This document shows, piece after piece, positions 1 through 10,722 of a DNA stretch of 64,000 bases. Location: NCBI GenBank assembly GCA_030248215.1, contig JASANG010002067.1, positions 186,001 to 250,000 on the forward strand. The letters run 5' to 3'. The notes under the pieces are model-generated. The model worked only from the letters and a program-made list of their open reading frames with translations, searched no databases and had not been told where the DNA came from. The stretch is from Enoplolaimus lenunculus (lineage: Eukaryota; Nematoda; Enoplea; Enoplida; Thoracostomopsidae). Positions within the stretch are counted from its first letter, which is position 1; each line of letters begins with the position of its first letter. The translations under genes and the position numbers were made by a program.

Positions 1-153
1 GAAATATACCCGGATTGCACACTTATGCGCTCCTGTTTACACATGCACAGGCAGATATATTTGTCCCATCTGTCTCAACTGTCCAAAATGTCCCATCTGT
101 CCCCTGTCTCATCTGTCCCAACTATCCCGCTGTCCCAATTATATTTTTTGTAT

Positions 154-271
154 GTACTCCTGGTACATTGCTGTCCCGGGAAAATGGGACGGGTACTCCT
201 GGTACATTGCTGTCCCGGGAAAATGGGACAAGTGCTCCTGGTACATTTCTGTCCCGGGAAAATGGGACCGC
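154..271. repeat. Tandem repeat, 3 units of 39 bp
   Basis: Three near-identical units begin at about 154, 193 and 232, each containing CTCCTGGTACAT followed by TGTCCCGGGAAAATGGGAC. The last unit has diverged slightly. The repeat keeps several frames open, which explains the short ORFs here on both strands. No gene is seen. Confidence 0.9.
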
Positions 272-351
272 CTTTAGGGTAACATTGGCCAATGCAGCCA
301 TAGCGTTGAATGAAAGTAAACAAGTACCCAAATTTCGGCCCATGTATACTT

Positions 352-421
352 GACTGCCGACCCAAAATCCCACCGACTCAGCTAAAAAATTGATAGCTCT
401 TGTTTACGGTGGGATTTTGGG
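352..421. repeat. Short inverted repeat around ACCCAAAATCCCACCG
   Basis: ACCCAAAATCCCACCG near 360 is answered by CGGTGGGATTTTGGGA near 405-420, giving a stem of about 15 bp around a loop of about 30 bases. This looks like a tiny foldback element or the eroded end of one. Related CCCAAAATC words recur at 1,095-1,260. Confidence 0.6.
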
Positions 422-479
422 ATTGTGTTATTTCAAAAATTCATTGCATGCAATTCCTTTGGCTTATATAATCTCAGCT

Positions 480-715
480 TTAGGTTTTGCATTACGCAAT
501 CCTTTGGCTCAAGATTAGATTTAGGAGTTGGCAACGCTCAATCTTTAGGCTGAGGATGAGGCAAGGTTCCGTCTTAGGCTTAGGTGAGGCTAGGCGTAGG
601 ATCTGGCGTAAAGCTTAGATATACATAAACTTTAGAGATGCCTCGGCCTTAAACTTAGGCATCGACTTAGGCAACGGCTTAAGCTTATGTTTATGCTTGG
701 GTTTAGGTTTAACCT
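480..715. repeat. Degenerate TTAGGC-like repeat
   Basis: Loose runs of TTAGGC, TTAGGT and GCTTAG words continue to about 715 and resume at 1,010-1,075. Comparable tracts occur at 4,438-4,560, 9,775-9,880, 24,640-24,800, 62,850-62,960 and 63,745-63,775. They are too degenerate for a live telomere and appear to be part of a dispersed element. Confidence 0.6.
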
Positions 716-717
716 TT

Positions 718-978
718 ACACTTACACTTTAATTTCCAATGAGTTAATTAATCAACCCAGACGGAAAGTTAGTTATTTCTGAGCTAATATCAGCAAACTT
801 TAACTCACTCTGAGTTGAGTATATTCTAACTCTGAGTTGATTTGATTCCGGGAAAGTTGATTAATTAAATCAAAATTAGTTATATCAACTCAGAATTATG
901 AGTTCTGATAGTTCTAACTCAGACTGGGTGATTCAACTCAGTCTGAGTTGAAATCAACTAATTGGAATTTACAGTGTA
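718..978. mobile_element. MITE-like element, GAGTTGA family
   Basis: The tract opens with TTTCCAATGAGTTAATTAAT and closes with AACTAATTGGAATTTACAGTG, so its ends are inverted copies. The interior is made of CTCAGA and GAGTTGA words in both orientations. Related copies or fragments lie at 6,420-6,560, 7,704-7,800, 8,120-8,367 and 46,787-46,815. No coding capacity is seen, consistent with a non-autonomous foldback element. Confidence 0.65.
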
Positions 979-1127
979 GGCTTTCTGAGCAGGCTTTGGT
1001 TCAAGCATATCTTAAATGATCCTTGGGCTAAACTATAGGCTTAGGCTTGGGCTAAGGTTTGGGCCTAGGCTTTAGGGAACATCCAACTTTCGAGTATATT
1101 CCGATCCCAAACCAAAATCTCACCGTC

Positions 1128-1262
1128 GACCATGTTCCGAAATCCCAAAATCCCGCCTTTAACCATATCCCGAAATCCCAAAATCCCGCCTTTAACCATA
1201 TCCCAAAATCTCAAAATCCAAAATCCCAAATTTGACCATATTCCGAAATCTCAACATCCAAC
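1128..1262 (+). repeat. Tandem repeat, about 35-bp units
   Basis: CCCAAAATCCCGCCTTTAAC followed by CATATCCCGAAAT repeats about three times and decays into CCAAAATCCC words on the right. A 67-codon ORF across it is a product of the repeat. Confidence 0.8.
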
Positions 1263-1303
1263 CTTCCAACATACCTCAAATTATTGCAACAAGATAGTGG
1301 GGT

Positions 1304-2720
1304 TTGGGACGGCAGCGAGGTTTGCACGCCGATGATACATGTTTGTTTGTTACTTCATGGAATGAAATGAATACAATTATTGAGTTGTTTAATCAGTATA
1401 AACTCGCCTCAGGTAGGTTAAATACTGCAAAAACAAATATTTTATTGCTGGGTACGTCGGAACGAAAAGTGCCAATTATATATAAAAATTATGTGGTTAA
1501 TCGTTTAAAACTATGGGTTTTGGATTGACAAAGAGGGATTTGATCTTTCAGAAAACTGGACGAAATGTGAGGGGAAAATGCAGGCTATTTCTAGAATGAT
1601 TCCCCCTTATGGTATTTCGTTTTTCGGTAGAATTCATTTTCTTTCTTTGTATTATTTGTGCATGCTCAATAATATGACAAGGCTAATTACTCCACCTGCT
1701 AGTCTTATAGCACAGGCTTATCGAAATGTCACGGCCTTTGTTTGGTTTCTTTCTCAGGCCCGCAAAATCAAAACAGAAATATTATTTTTACCCCCAATGA
1801 GAGGTGGGATTGGTTTTCCAAACGTAAGTATTCGTTGCCTTGTTAATCGTTCAATTTTTTACCTACATGTAATTACGCATAACTAGGCCCAAAGCTGGAG
1901 AAGAAGTTTCGACCATCATTACAAAAATGTTCAATCCTTAACCATTCGCCAGCTTGCACGCTGCAAAACTCCGCAATTTTATAAGGAAATTAGAACTGCG
2001 GTAATAAAATCAGGTTTTCAAAGACATGGCGCGGTTGCGTTAATTTTTGGGAAATTGTTTGATCTGGGGTAAATAATGCCAAAAGAAATATATATTTTAT
2101 GGGTTACAGAAACCTTTTCAAAGGAACTACGACCCAAAACTAACAGTTGGTCCCTGAGTTTGGGCGGTTTCAGAAGAATATATTACGAAGTCTTGGATTT
2201 TTGCGAAAGCTAGTTTTGTAGAAGGTTCTGTTAGAAACTGTCATTTTACATTAAGACGTCAAGGTTTTTTACAAATAATCGATTAGCCCGATTCACTGAG
2301 GAACCAGAGTGTTGCGCCTGGTGCCGAAAGGCAGGTATAGAGATACTTGAAGATAACATTCACGTGCTTATATATTGTTCACGAGCTTACGACTTATATC
2401 ACGACATGTCTCCTTTGCTGAAAACAATTGCAAAAATCAATCACATTTAAGTGATTTAATTCTGGGTAAGCGTCTCCCGCGTAAAAATGATCAAACCCAG
2501 TTCAATTTCATAGTTCAAAATATGCAGTATGCAATCTGGCAATCGCGAATTGAAACACGATCAGGCCGTTTTATACCGGCCATAAATTTTATGAAGAAAA
2601 ATATTTTTAGATGCCTTTGTAGAATACGTTTTACAATGCCGTTAGAGACATTTTTGGTTATCTTCAGTCATATAGTTAAACAAGACATAAACCCGTTAGG
2701 ATTTCGTTGTTTGCTGTAAT
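1304..2720 (+). pseudogene. Decayed LINE reverse-transcriptase fragment
   Basis: This is the C-terminal half of a non-LTR retrotransposon polymerase, broken by frameshifts and stops. The first piece (1,304-1,528) carries ADDTCLFV, the catalytic YADD-box region of reverse transcriptase, with a His in place of the usual Tyr, and then an FNQYKLASG helix. The second (1,578-1,886) carries thumb-like sequence with FFGRIHFLSL and GGIGFPNV. The third, around 2,290-2,720, starts with CCAWCRKAG and continues to HVLIYCSRAYD, resembling the Cys/His zinc-knuckle region found after the polymerase in L1/Tx1-like elements. The pieces use different frames, there is no endonuclease part, and no 3' poly-A tail is clear, so this is an old 5'-truncated copy. 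The clade assignment is inference. Confidence 0.8.
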
Positions 2721-3079
2721 TTTTTTCAAGTATGAAACACAAATTTTGAATTGGTTTTGTGATTGTGCACAACAAAAACGTTATTGTGCTTTTCCTATTT
2801 GGTAATTCGTATACCTTGCTTTATTAATGTTTGTGCCAGTTACCAGTAAATTTTCTTCTTCTAAAATACAAGCAAAAAGTTGTTCTGTCCTTTCATCAAC
2901 TCTAACTCGCTCAGCTAATAGCAATTGTTGATCGCTTTTTCACCTCTTTGGTCTCGATTTGTAAACCACCGATATATACTCAAGAAAAGCGAAACTGAGA
3001 CCAACCAAATCGAGACATGCCGAGACCGAGACCGCCCATCCCTGGATAACAGTTTTCCAGAGCAGACGCACCGAAATAG

Positions 3080-3490
3080 GTTAACTAGGATGCAGCCGGA
3101 ATTCCGGATCCGGAAGGGAAATCCGGTATTTTACTATCCGGTTCCGGTAATAAATCCGGCATTTTCACAGAAATTTTCCGGTATTTTCGGTATTATAAAT
3201 TTTTCTCATTTGAAAGTTTAGAAAAATTGGCGTTTTGTTCTTGCTTATTTTTTTAAAATTGTTTGCAAGTGTGTTTTGCCAAAATTTTTAATTTGTGTCG
3301 TATATACTCCATATTTTATTGTACGTTTTCAGCTACTGCATTTTCATTCAGGATTTTGGCATTCTAAATATATAATATATTTACACCATTAAAAGCTATA
3401 AAATAGCGTTAAAAATGAATTTTTTCGGCAACAAGTATGTTTTGTTTCCGGTTCCGTTATTTTATAATTCCGGTTGCACTCTGGTTACAC
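3080..3490. mobile_element. CCGG-rich inverted-repeat element
   Basis: The element begins GGATGCAGCCGGAATTCCGG and ends AATTCCGGTTGCACTC, so the ends are inverted copies of a terminus close to CAGGGTGCAACCGGAAT. The ends are full of TTCCGG words and the AT-rich core has no coding potential. At least ten relatives or fragments lie elsewhere in the window (for example 20,600-20,985, 39,345-39,760, 43,262-43,995, 46,930-47,340, 47,935-48,300). Confidence 0.7.
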
Positions 3491-3492
3491 GG

Positions 3493-3702
3493 CAAAAAAT
3501 GGTGAGTCAATTTCACTCTCTCCGAAATAGGTTCTACGGAACTACACAAACTGAGTCAAATTCGACTCCGCCAGAGTTAAACGTGCGACTCAGTGACTTG
3601 AATTTGACTTTGGTGGAGTCGAATTTGGCTCAATTTGTTGAAGTCCCGTAGAGCCTATTTCGGAGAGAGTCAATTTGACTCACCATTTTTTGCTGTGTAA
3701 CA
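3493..3702. mobile_element. Near-perfect foldback MITE, about 205 bp
   Basis: The sequence runs from CGGCAAAAAATGGTGAGTC to GACTCACCATTTTTTGCTG and is palindromic through most of its length. CTCTCTCCGAAATAGG on the left is matched by CCTATTTCGGAGAGAG on the right, and ACTGAGTCAAATTCGACTC matches on the other arm. The single-stranded form would make one long hairpin. Related copies are a partial one at 4,188-4,310 and an older one at 12,798-12,996. Confidence 0.8.
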
Positions 3703-4187
3703 TTAATCAACAACAAGTTGTCAAAAATTCTTACTTAAGTTTTCTGTAAAATATCAGTTATGAAAGTTTTCAAATTTTACTGCAGAGTAACTTGCTGAAG
3801 ATTTCACGAAACGAAATGTTCCCGATTTGCATGTGACAAAGTTAGTTCAAAAATGCCATTTGAAACTCGAGAAGTGTTTACAATCGCTTTTGATTTTCGA
3901 CACAATTTTTTTGTCCGAAAGAAGCCAAGGCACTGAAATGTAAAGACAGCGGTTCTTCAGTAAATCCTACAATCAAGAAAAAATCAGTCATGTGTCGTAA
4001 ACTTCATAAGCAATAATCAATCACAAATATAGTATGGTGTTGTTGATTTTACTAAAAAGAAGTGCCGATAGCTCAGCTGGTATATATCAGTCATTTATTT
4101 TATGGTTTTGTTTCTTGGGACGACTTTGTAACGTTCAAAACTAAGAGCATTAATACTATAGTTAAAAGATGTTTTGATACTGTACAC

Positions 4188-4310
4188 TGCAAAAAATGGT
4201 GAGTCAAATTGGCTCTCTGTGAAACAGGCTCTACGGCACGGAACTAACAAACTGAGTCAAATTCGACTCCGCCAGAGTCAAACATGCGACTCAGTGAGTC
4301 GAATTTGACG
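4188..4310. mobile_element. Truncated foldback MITE
   Basis: The left arm of the family at 3,493-3,702 starts ACACTGCAAAAAATGGTGAG and runs to AGTCGAATTTGACGC, where it is cut off. The next 58 bases (4,311-4,368) belong to another repeat, in minus orientation, sharing ATTCAACGGATAGTTGCAAT with 10,076-10,145 and 11,937-11,998. Confidence 0.65.
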
Positions 4311-4369
4311 CCTTCCGCCGCCCTCCGTTACTGATATATCCCGTATTGCAACTATCCGTTGAATTAAAC

Positions 4370-4570
4370 GTTTAATTGTCTTGTATCAAAAGCTTAGCCG
4401 ATGTATAGAACAGGGCCGGAACAGTAGTATACGCATATTCCTAAGCCTAAGCCTAAGCTTAAGCGTAAGAATGAGCATATAACACCTTACCCTAAGCCTA
4501 AGCCTAAGCCTAAGCGTAAGAATGAGCTTATACCTTAGCCTAAGTCTAAGCCTAAACAAAAAATTAGTCT
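4370..4570. repeat. Dispersed repeat with a CCTAAG array
   Basis: GATGTATAGAACAGGGCCGG and CAGTAGTATACGCATATTC are followed by an array of CCTAAG (TTAGGC on the other strand). The same order of blocks, in reverse, is seen around 9,780-9,930. The single word pair CAGTA-TTATGCATATTAC plus CTAAGCCTAAGC recurs at 63,735-63,770, so the array travels with this repeat. Confidence 0.55.
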
Positions 4571-4769
4571 AAAGCTTCACAGGGCAGAGTTCAAACCGCT
4601 TACTGTAGGGACTTAATAGTAAAGAGCGCTTACTCATATTTTTGCCTTTTCAGAGGGTGGCTCGTGCTACTCGGATAATACGCATAACACACTATTTTAT
4701 CTTTTCGCGCAAGAAGCAACACGCTTTATAAAGTAGTCGATTTACGAAACACTAGACAGTCAACCTGTA

Positions 4770-5160
4770 TTAGTATATACCAGGTACAACCGGAAATCTG
4801 CCTTCGGTTCCGGCAGAAAATCAACCTCCGACTCCCGCTCCGGTAGAATATTTGCCGGAAGTTCCGGCGATTTTGATAGTGAAATTTTGCATAGTTTTAC
4901 AAAATATATTTGTTTGGCGTGTTTCGTTTTATCTTTTGGCACAATTTTGAGAAAGGATTGCTGATTTTTTGTGAGAAATTAACGTAAAATCAAATGATTT
5001 AACAACACGTTACTGATATTTGCTAAAATTAACAAATTAAACATCGTTTTAATTACCTAATTTCTTTTCACCTCCGGCTTCACCTCGTCCTGTTTTGTTC
5101 ATCTCCGGCTGCGACTCCGCCTCTGGTATTTTTTACCTCCGATTGCGCCCTGTTCTGTTA
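4770..5160. mobile_element. CCGG-rich element, variant with TACAACCGGA end
   Basis: It starts ACCAGGTACAACCGGAAATC and ends TACCTCCGATTGCGCCCTG. This subtype, with CTCCGGCT words in its arms, also occurs at 47,540-47,850 and 49,784-50,165, and in part at 48,840-48,945. No reading frame of note is present. Confidence 0.65.
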
Positions 5161-6640
5161 TATACACACAAAATAAGTTTAGGTTACACCCGTTTGATCC
5201 TTAAAAATATGTTATAGTTTAAACGAAATTTTTACTACAGTTAAGTTTAAAATTCTAGTATTCCGCCCGGGCATGATTATACTATTGAGTTGAAACATTT
5301 TATGTCACGTCCACTTTTGAAGCAAACTGTTTTTATAAGCATACATACAAAACGTTTTGGCTTATGAATACTTTCCCTCGCATTTAAAGTTATAACTTAA
5401 GCTTAGGCCCAGACGTAACCTCAGATAAAGGTGTATACTTAGGAACATATAGACAAGCCTTTTTCTTTAAGCCTAAAAATCTTAGCATAAATGCGGGAGA
5501 AATTTGTACAAGGGCTACCATTTATTAGACTAACTCTGGCGAGAAAAATAATATCCATTATAGGTGCAGTTAATATTTCTCCTTTTCACTCACGGAAGAC
5601 TAAGTAAACAATAGGAAACCTCGCATTGGTTTTTAAATGTTGTTTTGGCGAAAAAATAGCTGTTACTTTTAGGCAAACAGTGTTGTTGCTTTCTTAATTT
5701 GAATAAATGACATGTATTTTTGATAAAAACGCGTCAAAATTATGTAGTTTGCCAACTGGTCCTATAGGTATATGGCTCGGTTTATGTGTATCAAGAATCA
5801 CCCAGCAAAGTAGTCTGTTTAATATGAAAAAGACTTCCTCTAAGCTCGATCTAAACCTAAAACTCGGTTGACCCCTAAATCTAGCGTAGTTTATATTAAC
5901 AGTACTGCACGCTACCCGCGGGTAAACGCGGGGCGGTTAAGAAAGTTTTCACGCGGGTAATCCCGCTGGCAAAAAGTTTCGAAGCGCAGGGCAAAATTTG
6001 TGATTCTTTATGCGCTTAAAATTTTTATAAAAAACTTTAAACCATATAATGTGTAGAAAAACTCGAATTTTTAAATTTTTTTACCGTATGAGTGAACAAT
6101 AAATAGCGAAATTTCACAATTGTATTGAACACAGAAGAAAAAATAACGAGTAAACGCGGGTTATAGGTAAGCAAATTATGTGCGGATATTCCCGCGGGTA
6201 AAGTGTAGTGCGGGTAAAAATCTTTACCCATTTACACCTCTTTTTTATAAATAGTGACGCAGTTCCATCGGCTAGTCACGTACACAGGGCCGCGTTTAGG
6301 GTATCCGAGGTCGTGCCCGCCAACGATAGGGTGCCCTCTAGTAAGGTCTCATCTAGGACCGCAGTTGTTTATACAAAATTAGGGGCTCGTACATGGACCG
6401 CAGTATATACACCATAAATTACAGCATTCCAGTGAACTGATTTTAATTTAGAACGAGTTGAATGACTTAGTCTGAGTTTAAGTCTTTAGAGCTTAGAATT
6501 CTGAATTGATTGAACTCATTCTGAGTAAATCAACTCACACGGAATTAAATCAGATTATATGCAATTAGAGAATGTTTTTAGTTTTAACTCGGAAATAACC
6601 AGAAATGACTAAAAAAGCGTGAGTAAACTATTAATGTGTG
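5161..6640. other. No gene seen; one inverted-repeat element inside
   Basis: I see no coding potential. 5,400-5,480 has a few weak GCTTAG and AAGCCT words. 5,905-6,230 is bounded by CTACCCGCGGGTAAACGCGG and ATTCCCGCGGGTAAAGTG, whose CCCGCGGGTAA words are palindromic and repeated, which looks like another short inverted-repeat element. 6,420-6,560 carries GAGTTGA-family fragments. Confidence 0.5.
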
Positions 6641-7110
6641 AACTATTCTTTTATTGGCATGTTGGATCGGTTTTGCCGGGCCCATTGGTGACCGGGCCCC
6701 ACTAGTATGATGCAGGGGCGGTAGCAGCGGTACTGTGCGTACGTTGATGTGATATACCAGACGTGACGCCGGACCACATTAAAATACACAAAAATATTAC
6801 AACCTTATCAGTGACATGAGTAGTTATAGCGCACGGCAGGGCTATAACTACTCACCCGGATACCAGCCCTTACGTTCCTGGGAGCGCAGAAACTTGAGGA
6901 ATCTCTTCAATACCAATACACCATGCTAGTTCAAAATCTAGTGTTTGGTATGACTTTAAATTCATGACGCCTTACATACAAGGCGGGACATCGCCATTTC
7001 ACCGGCCGTAGCTCGAAGAGCTGAAACCAAAGTCTATTTCCAAATGTAGAATTAATATATACCTACATTTATGCCAGGGTTCATATAGCTAAGATTTTCA
7101 GAGCTGTGCT
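6641..7110. other. GC-richer stretch, nature unknown
   Basis: GCCGGGCCCATTGGTGACC and following sequence to about 7,030 is clearly richer in G and C than its surroundings but has no long reading frame, no tRNA box pair and no obvious terminal repeats. GTAGTTATAGCGCACGGCAG and CAGGGCTATAACTACTCACC form a local inverted repeat around 6,810-6,855. It may be an eroded element or an unannotated transcript. Confidence 0.3.
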
Positions 7111-7333
7111 ACAACCACAGCTCATTTTGAAGTGAACGAGTTCGGTAAAATGCACGCCCCTGTGTGCATTACGTATGGCCTCAATCGTGCCCGTTATACC
7201 GACATTCCGCAGAGAAAAACGATTCAATTTGCAGAAGTAGCAAAATCAAAGATAAAGCCAAAAAGTTTTGTTTAAAATTCAACCCTTTTAGTCTTTCTTG
7301 TGGGTAGTTTATATAAGAAACTAGAAGTTTTAT

Positions 7334-7478
7334 ACCTTTCTCATGAATATTTCCAATTTCATATGAGATGTAATTTCAAGGTAAAAATCGATCCCCAGTC
7401 TCTCAGGTGGGAGGCGTTTGCGATTTCCACTCAGCTAAAGGAGCTTGACGCTCGAGCCCAACGGGCTCTCACGTCTCG
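7334..7478 (-). mobile_element. tRNA-derived SINE, copy A
   Basis: On the minus strand this reads GACGTGAGAGCCC, then GCTCGAGCGTCAAGCTC, TTTAGCTGAGTGG (an A-box-like block), ACGCCTCCC and a degraded B-box-like block, ending in CATGAGAAAGG. The same order of blocks is found on the plus strand at 52,475-52,620. A family shared by two distant loci with internal RNA polymerase III promoter-like boxes fits a SINE. No target-site duplication was established. Confidence 0.6.
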
Positions 7479-7955
7479 TAGAGATATTGCATTGCGCATT
7501 TGTGTTTTAATTGTTAAACAATGCACACAGTGTCTGTGTTGCTCAGATCACTGCCATGCTGGCGGGTAAAATCAAGAACACACCCAACGCACTCGTGTTA
7601 TCACACTCGTTTCCTTTACTCGTCAGCAACACATGGATGCTATTGTGTACACACTTGTCTCACTTTTGTCGTGTTTGCAAGGACAAGCCTGAATATAAAA
7701 TCCAATTCTACAGTGTAAATTACAGTGAGTTTGTTTTACTCACAATGAGTTGAATTCACTCAGAGGTTCTGCTCATAGCGAGTTTAATGTTTACCGTTAA
7801 GAACTCAGAAAGAAATTCAGTTGGTTTTACGGTCACTATATTTGTGTCAAACAATAAAATTTTGACAAGAAAATATTTATTTTAGCATCATCTAGATTGC
7901 GTAGGAAAATTTAAATAAATTCTAATTCCAAATCTTCATATTTAAATTCCTCGAC

Positions 7956-8994
7956 ATGAGATTTTGCTATCTGCTCCTTATGTTTTCGCTAGCGTGGAGT
8001 ACAAGTGCAGGTAAAATTTATTTTGTTGCTATGGTACTGTGTTTACTTTTTGTTTTACTTGTTACTCTAAAATTACGATTAGGATATATACAAATTTCGG
8101 CTAAAACACTGACAGCCGCACTGTGAATTCCAATGATTTGATTAATCAACTCAGAGAGAAAATTATTAATTTCTGGTTATTTCTGAGTTAATATTAATAG
8201 TAAATATTAACTCACTTTGAGTTGATTTAATTCCTAGTTACTTTCTTAATGAATTCAGAATGCGTTCAAACACTTCAGAATTCTGAGTTCTCGAACACCT
8301 AATTCAGAACTCAGGTTTCTATCGGATTCAACTCATTCTGAGTTCAACTCACTGGATTTTACAGCGCGAAAATGTTTGATTTGAAGCAGCGTATTTTCGC
8401 TTTTCTGTTACTCAGCTACACAGTCAGTTTATTTCAGGGTTCTCATCTTTAAAGCGATTCGAAAGCTGATGTTTGAAACGAGCGTTTAAAATAGCGTTTT
8501 ATTTTTCACGCAAGCATATATATATTGTCAGTGCTTATTTTGATGATTTAGCAGAACAGCATTTAAAGCGACGGCTGCGATCAACTCAATTATGGACAGA
8601 TAGTGCTCCGTTGTTCGACCAGAACACTAATTCATGGTACGATCACGGCCCATTGATTTTCGGGAAACGACATTCGCCTGACGATTCTTTAGTGACAGCG
8701 AAAGCAGAGTCAATCAACAATTTTCAGTCAACTATTTCAAATAGACTACGAAGCCGTGTCGCATTTGTGGGGCCAGATAATTTTATGCTGCCATTCTCAA
8801 TTAAATCCACAGCGCCGCTACAGCTAAGCAACTCGGAGGTATTCTATCGACCAACACGCATTTGGCAAATTGCTACCGACCGAAACAGTGAGCAAAATTA
8901 TGATCAACCTGGGTCTTACAAAAGACGAACCATGGGAAGCTGGTACTTGAGAGTTCCACTGTTGAAATTTTTATTGCGACAACAATACACTTAA
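7956..8994 (+). CDS. Candidate secreted, amidated peptide precursor (2 exons)
   Basis: Exon 1 (7,956-8,010) encodes MRFCYLLLMFSLAWSTSA, a textbook signal peptide with small residues at the end, and stops at a gtaaaa donor in phase 1. Exon 2 is best read from 8,555 to the stop at 8,992-8,994. Its acceptor region, TTTAGCAG, offers two sites 3 bases apart, both in phase, giving STSA-(A)EQHLKRR. The mature part contains KRR, then a peptide ending WYDHGPLIF directly before GKR, the classical signal for dibasic cleavage and C-terminal amidation. Further basic sites are NRLRSR and YKRR. The exon is open for over 430 bases and is less AT-rich than its flanks. The intron holds a GAGTTGA-family element. 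The precursor is about 164 residues. W-x3-G and a terminal F-amide faintly recall kisspeptin-type ends, but I assign no family. Confidence 0.55.
8120..8367. mobile_element. MITE-like element inside the peptide-precursor intron
   Basis: It opens with CACTGTGAATTCCAATGATT and closes with TCAACTCACTGGATTTTACAG, inverted copies of each other. The interior matches the element at 718-978 (AACTCACTTTGAGTTGATTT). It occupies about half of the intron between the signal-peptide exon and the peptide exon. Confidence 0.65.
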
Positions 8995-10347
8995 GTTTCC
9001 GTTAAAAAATCGAAGATTTAGCATGGCAACAAGGGAAGTGTATATTGAGGGGTTATATATACGGACGTACACCTTCTTCCAAAATTTTGAAAACCAGAAA
9101 AAGTCACTTCTACAGGCTTAAATGACCAGCGTAATGCGAAAGTTAAAAAATTCTCAATTGCCACAGTCGGTCGTACACAACGTTTACTTCAAATCATTTG
9201 CCTTTCGGACGTGAAATCCTGTCTACTTACGCCCTTGATTGCAACGAGAATTGGGTAACTGTCAACTGTATTTTAACATATTTATCAGTTTACCAGTAGT
9301 ATTAAAGCTGATTGGAAATATTAAATGTAACTTGATTTCAGCTCAGGAATATAGAGCGTTTCAGATGAATTGCAAGTTGTTTATTGTGCTAGCAAAATAT
9401 CATGGCAGCATAGTTTATGTCTGAAGGATCAAGCTTAAACAAAAAATTTGAAAAATATTTTGATCATTGCAAAGGGTCCACACCGAATTTTTGGGGGCAC
9501 CCTAAACTGTTCTGACATTGCTTTTGCGTTTATTTTTAAAATGGACCGAATTTGAAGTGTGCATGCTTTGACGTGATCGCAACTTCGGAAGCACAATACG
9601 TTTGCCCATTCGAAGGTTCCGTGACCATTAAAGTAACATTGCAACTCAGTCATATCTCCAATTAGTCCATATCATATAGGAAACTGTTCTCACTTTCTAG
9701 AATTCGTTGAGACTGCCTGTAGTTCAGCTATGAAGCCCATGTAAAGAACAATGCGGAAAATTTTTCTGCAAGAGTGCAAAAGAGTAAGCTTAAGCTTTAG
9801 AATATTTTTTGCCGAGGCTTAAGCTTAAGGTTAATAATGAGCTCATTCTTATGCCTAGGTTTTGGCTTAGACTTAGGCTTTAAGAATATACTTATTTCAC
9901 TATTACGATCCTGTTCTATACATTGGCCCACTGCTAATGAATGGTTCGACTAAAAACGCGCTTGCTATGATTCGATATTTTAGCATAGGCTAAAAAGATT
10001 CTTTGGTGTTCATTGGCAAATTTTAAACACTGGTTTAAATATATAGCGATAATGCCATACTTTGTTCAGGTCGAACTTATAATTCAACGGATAGTTACAA
10101 CACCGAATATAAATTAGTATCGACGGCCGGTGGAGGGCGGGTTACAAAATAACAGTCCGTTATAGAATAACAGGGGGTACCCTCTCGAGAGGCCAAATAA
10201 ATATCAGTCCCCCTTTTACTCCGGTGACTACATATGCTTGAACTTTTACTGCCAAGATATGTTCTCGATAAAATCGGCCCGAAAATTTTACCTGACAGCG
10301 TGACAAATTAACTGTTTTAAATGATTATTAGTGTAATCTCCTATCTT
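8995..10347. other. No gene seen; repeat fragments
   Basis: Nothing coding is supported. 9,775-9,880 is a degenerate TTAGGC-like tract in minus orientation relative to 4,438-4,560. TCCTGTTCTATACATTGG near 9,910 and ATTCAACGGATAGTTACAAC at about 10,082 are shared with 4,311-4,420 and 11,937-11,998. 10,100-10,215 contains a small GC-rich patch with GATAACAGTCC-like and GGGGTACCC words. Confidence 0.5.
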
Positions 10348-10722
10348 CTACCCCTGTGTTATCCTTGATAGAATCAGGCGGACGACCGCTCGCTTGTTTG
10401 CCTTCTTTTGAAAATACGATTTCAAAAACTCACACTCAAACGGTACTCCCATTACCATCCCACCGGCTTCAGTGTCACATTTTTCATCATATTGCCGCAA
10501 TGCCCGGTTGGAACCAGAAACCTCCAGTTTGGGTTGGTTGGTAATATCGCCTGTAATAGATGGTTTTCGGCGACGTATATAGTCGTTTTCGGCATCTATG
10601 CCCAGAGAACTTGGACTCGGTAGAAGAAATGCAATGTTGCGTTTCGACCGTTTTAGCATCTCTGTTTGTGCCATTTGAATACACGATGGCTCTGTCGGCA
10701 CGCACTTACTCTGCGCATGTCC
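10348..10722 (-). CDS. Possible minus-strand coding exon, unrecognised
   Basis: Read on the minus strand, a good acceptor (TGTCAATTTTAG) is followed by an open frame of about 124 codons ending in TAG. The frame begins GHAQSKCVPTEPSCIQMAQ and has several basic stretches (KRSKR, RRRK, KKANKR) and four cysteines, two near each end (CVPTEPSC and CDTEAGG... FEC). Basic cleavage-like sites suggest another precursor, but I found no signal-peptide exon upstream on the minus strand, where a GC-rich minisatellite lies. Other frames in this patch are also fairly open, so chance is a serious alternative. No function is claimed. Confidence 0.22.
   Translation of the reverse strand, partial: GHAQSKCVPTEPSCIQMAQTEMLKRSKRNIAFLLPSPSSLGIDAENDYIRRRKPSITGDITNQPKLEVSGSNRALRQYDEKCDTEAGGMVMGVPFECEFLKSYFQKKANKRAVVRLILSRITQG

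Noticed and set aside
4062..4085. TAGCTCAGCTGGTATA, a good tRNA A box
   Set aside because: No B box, acceptor pairing or anticodon arm follows, so it is at most a fragment.
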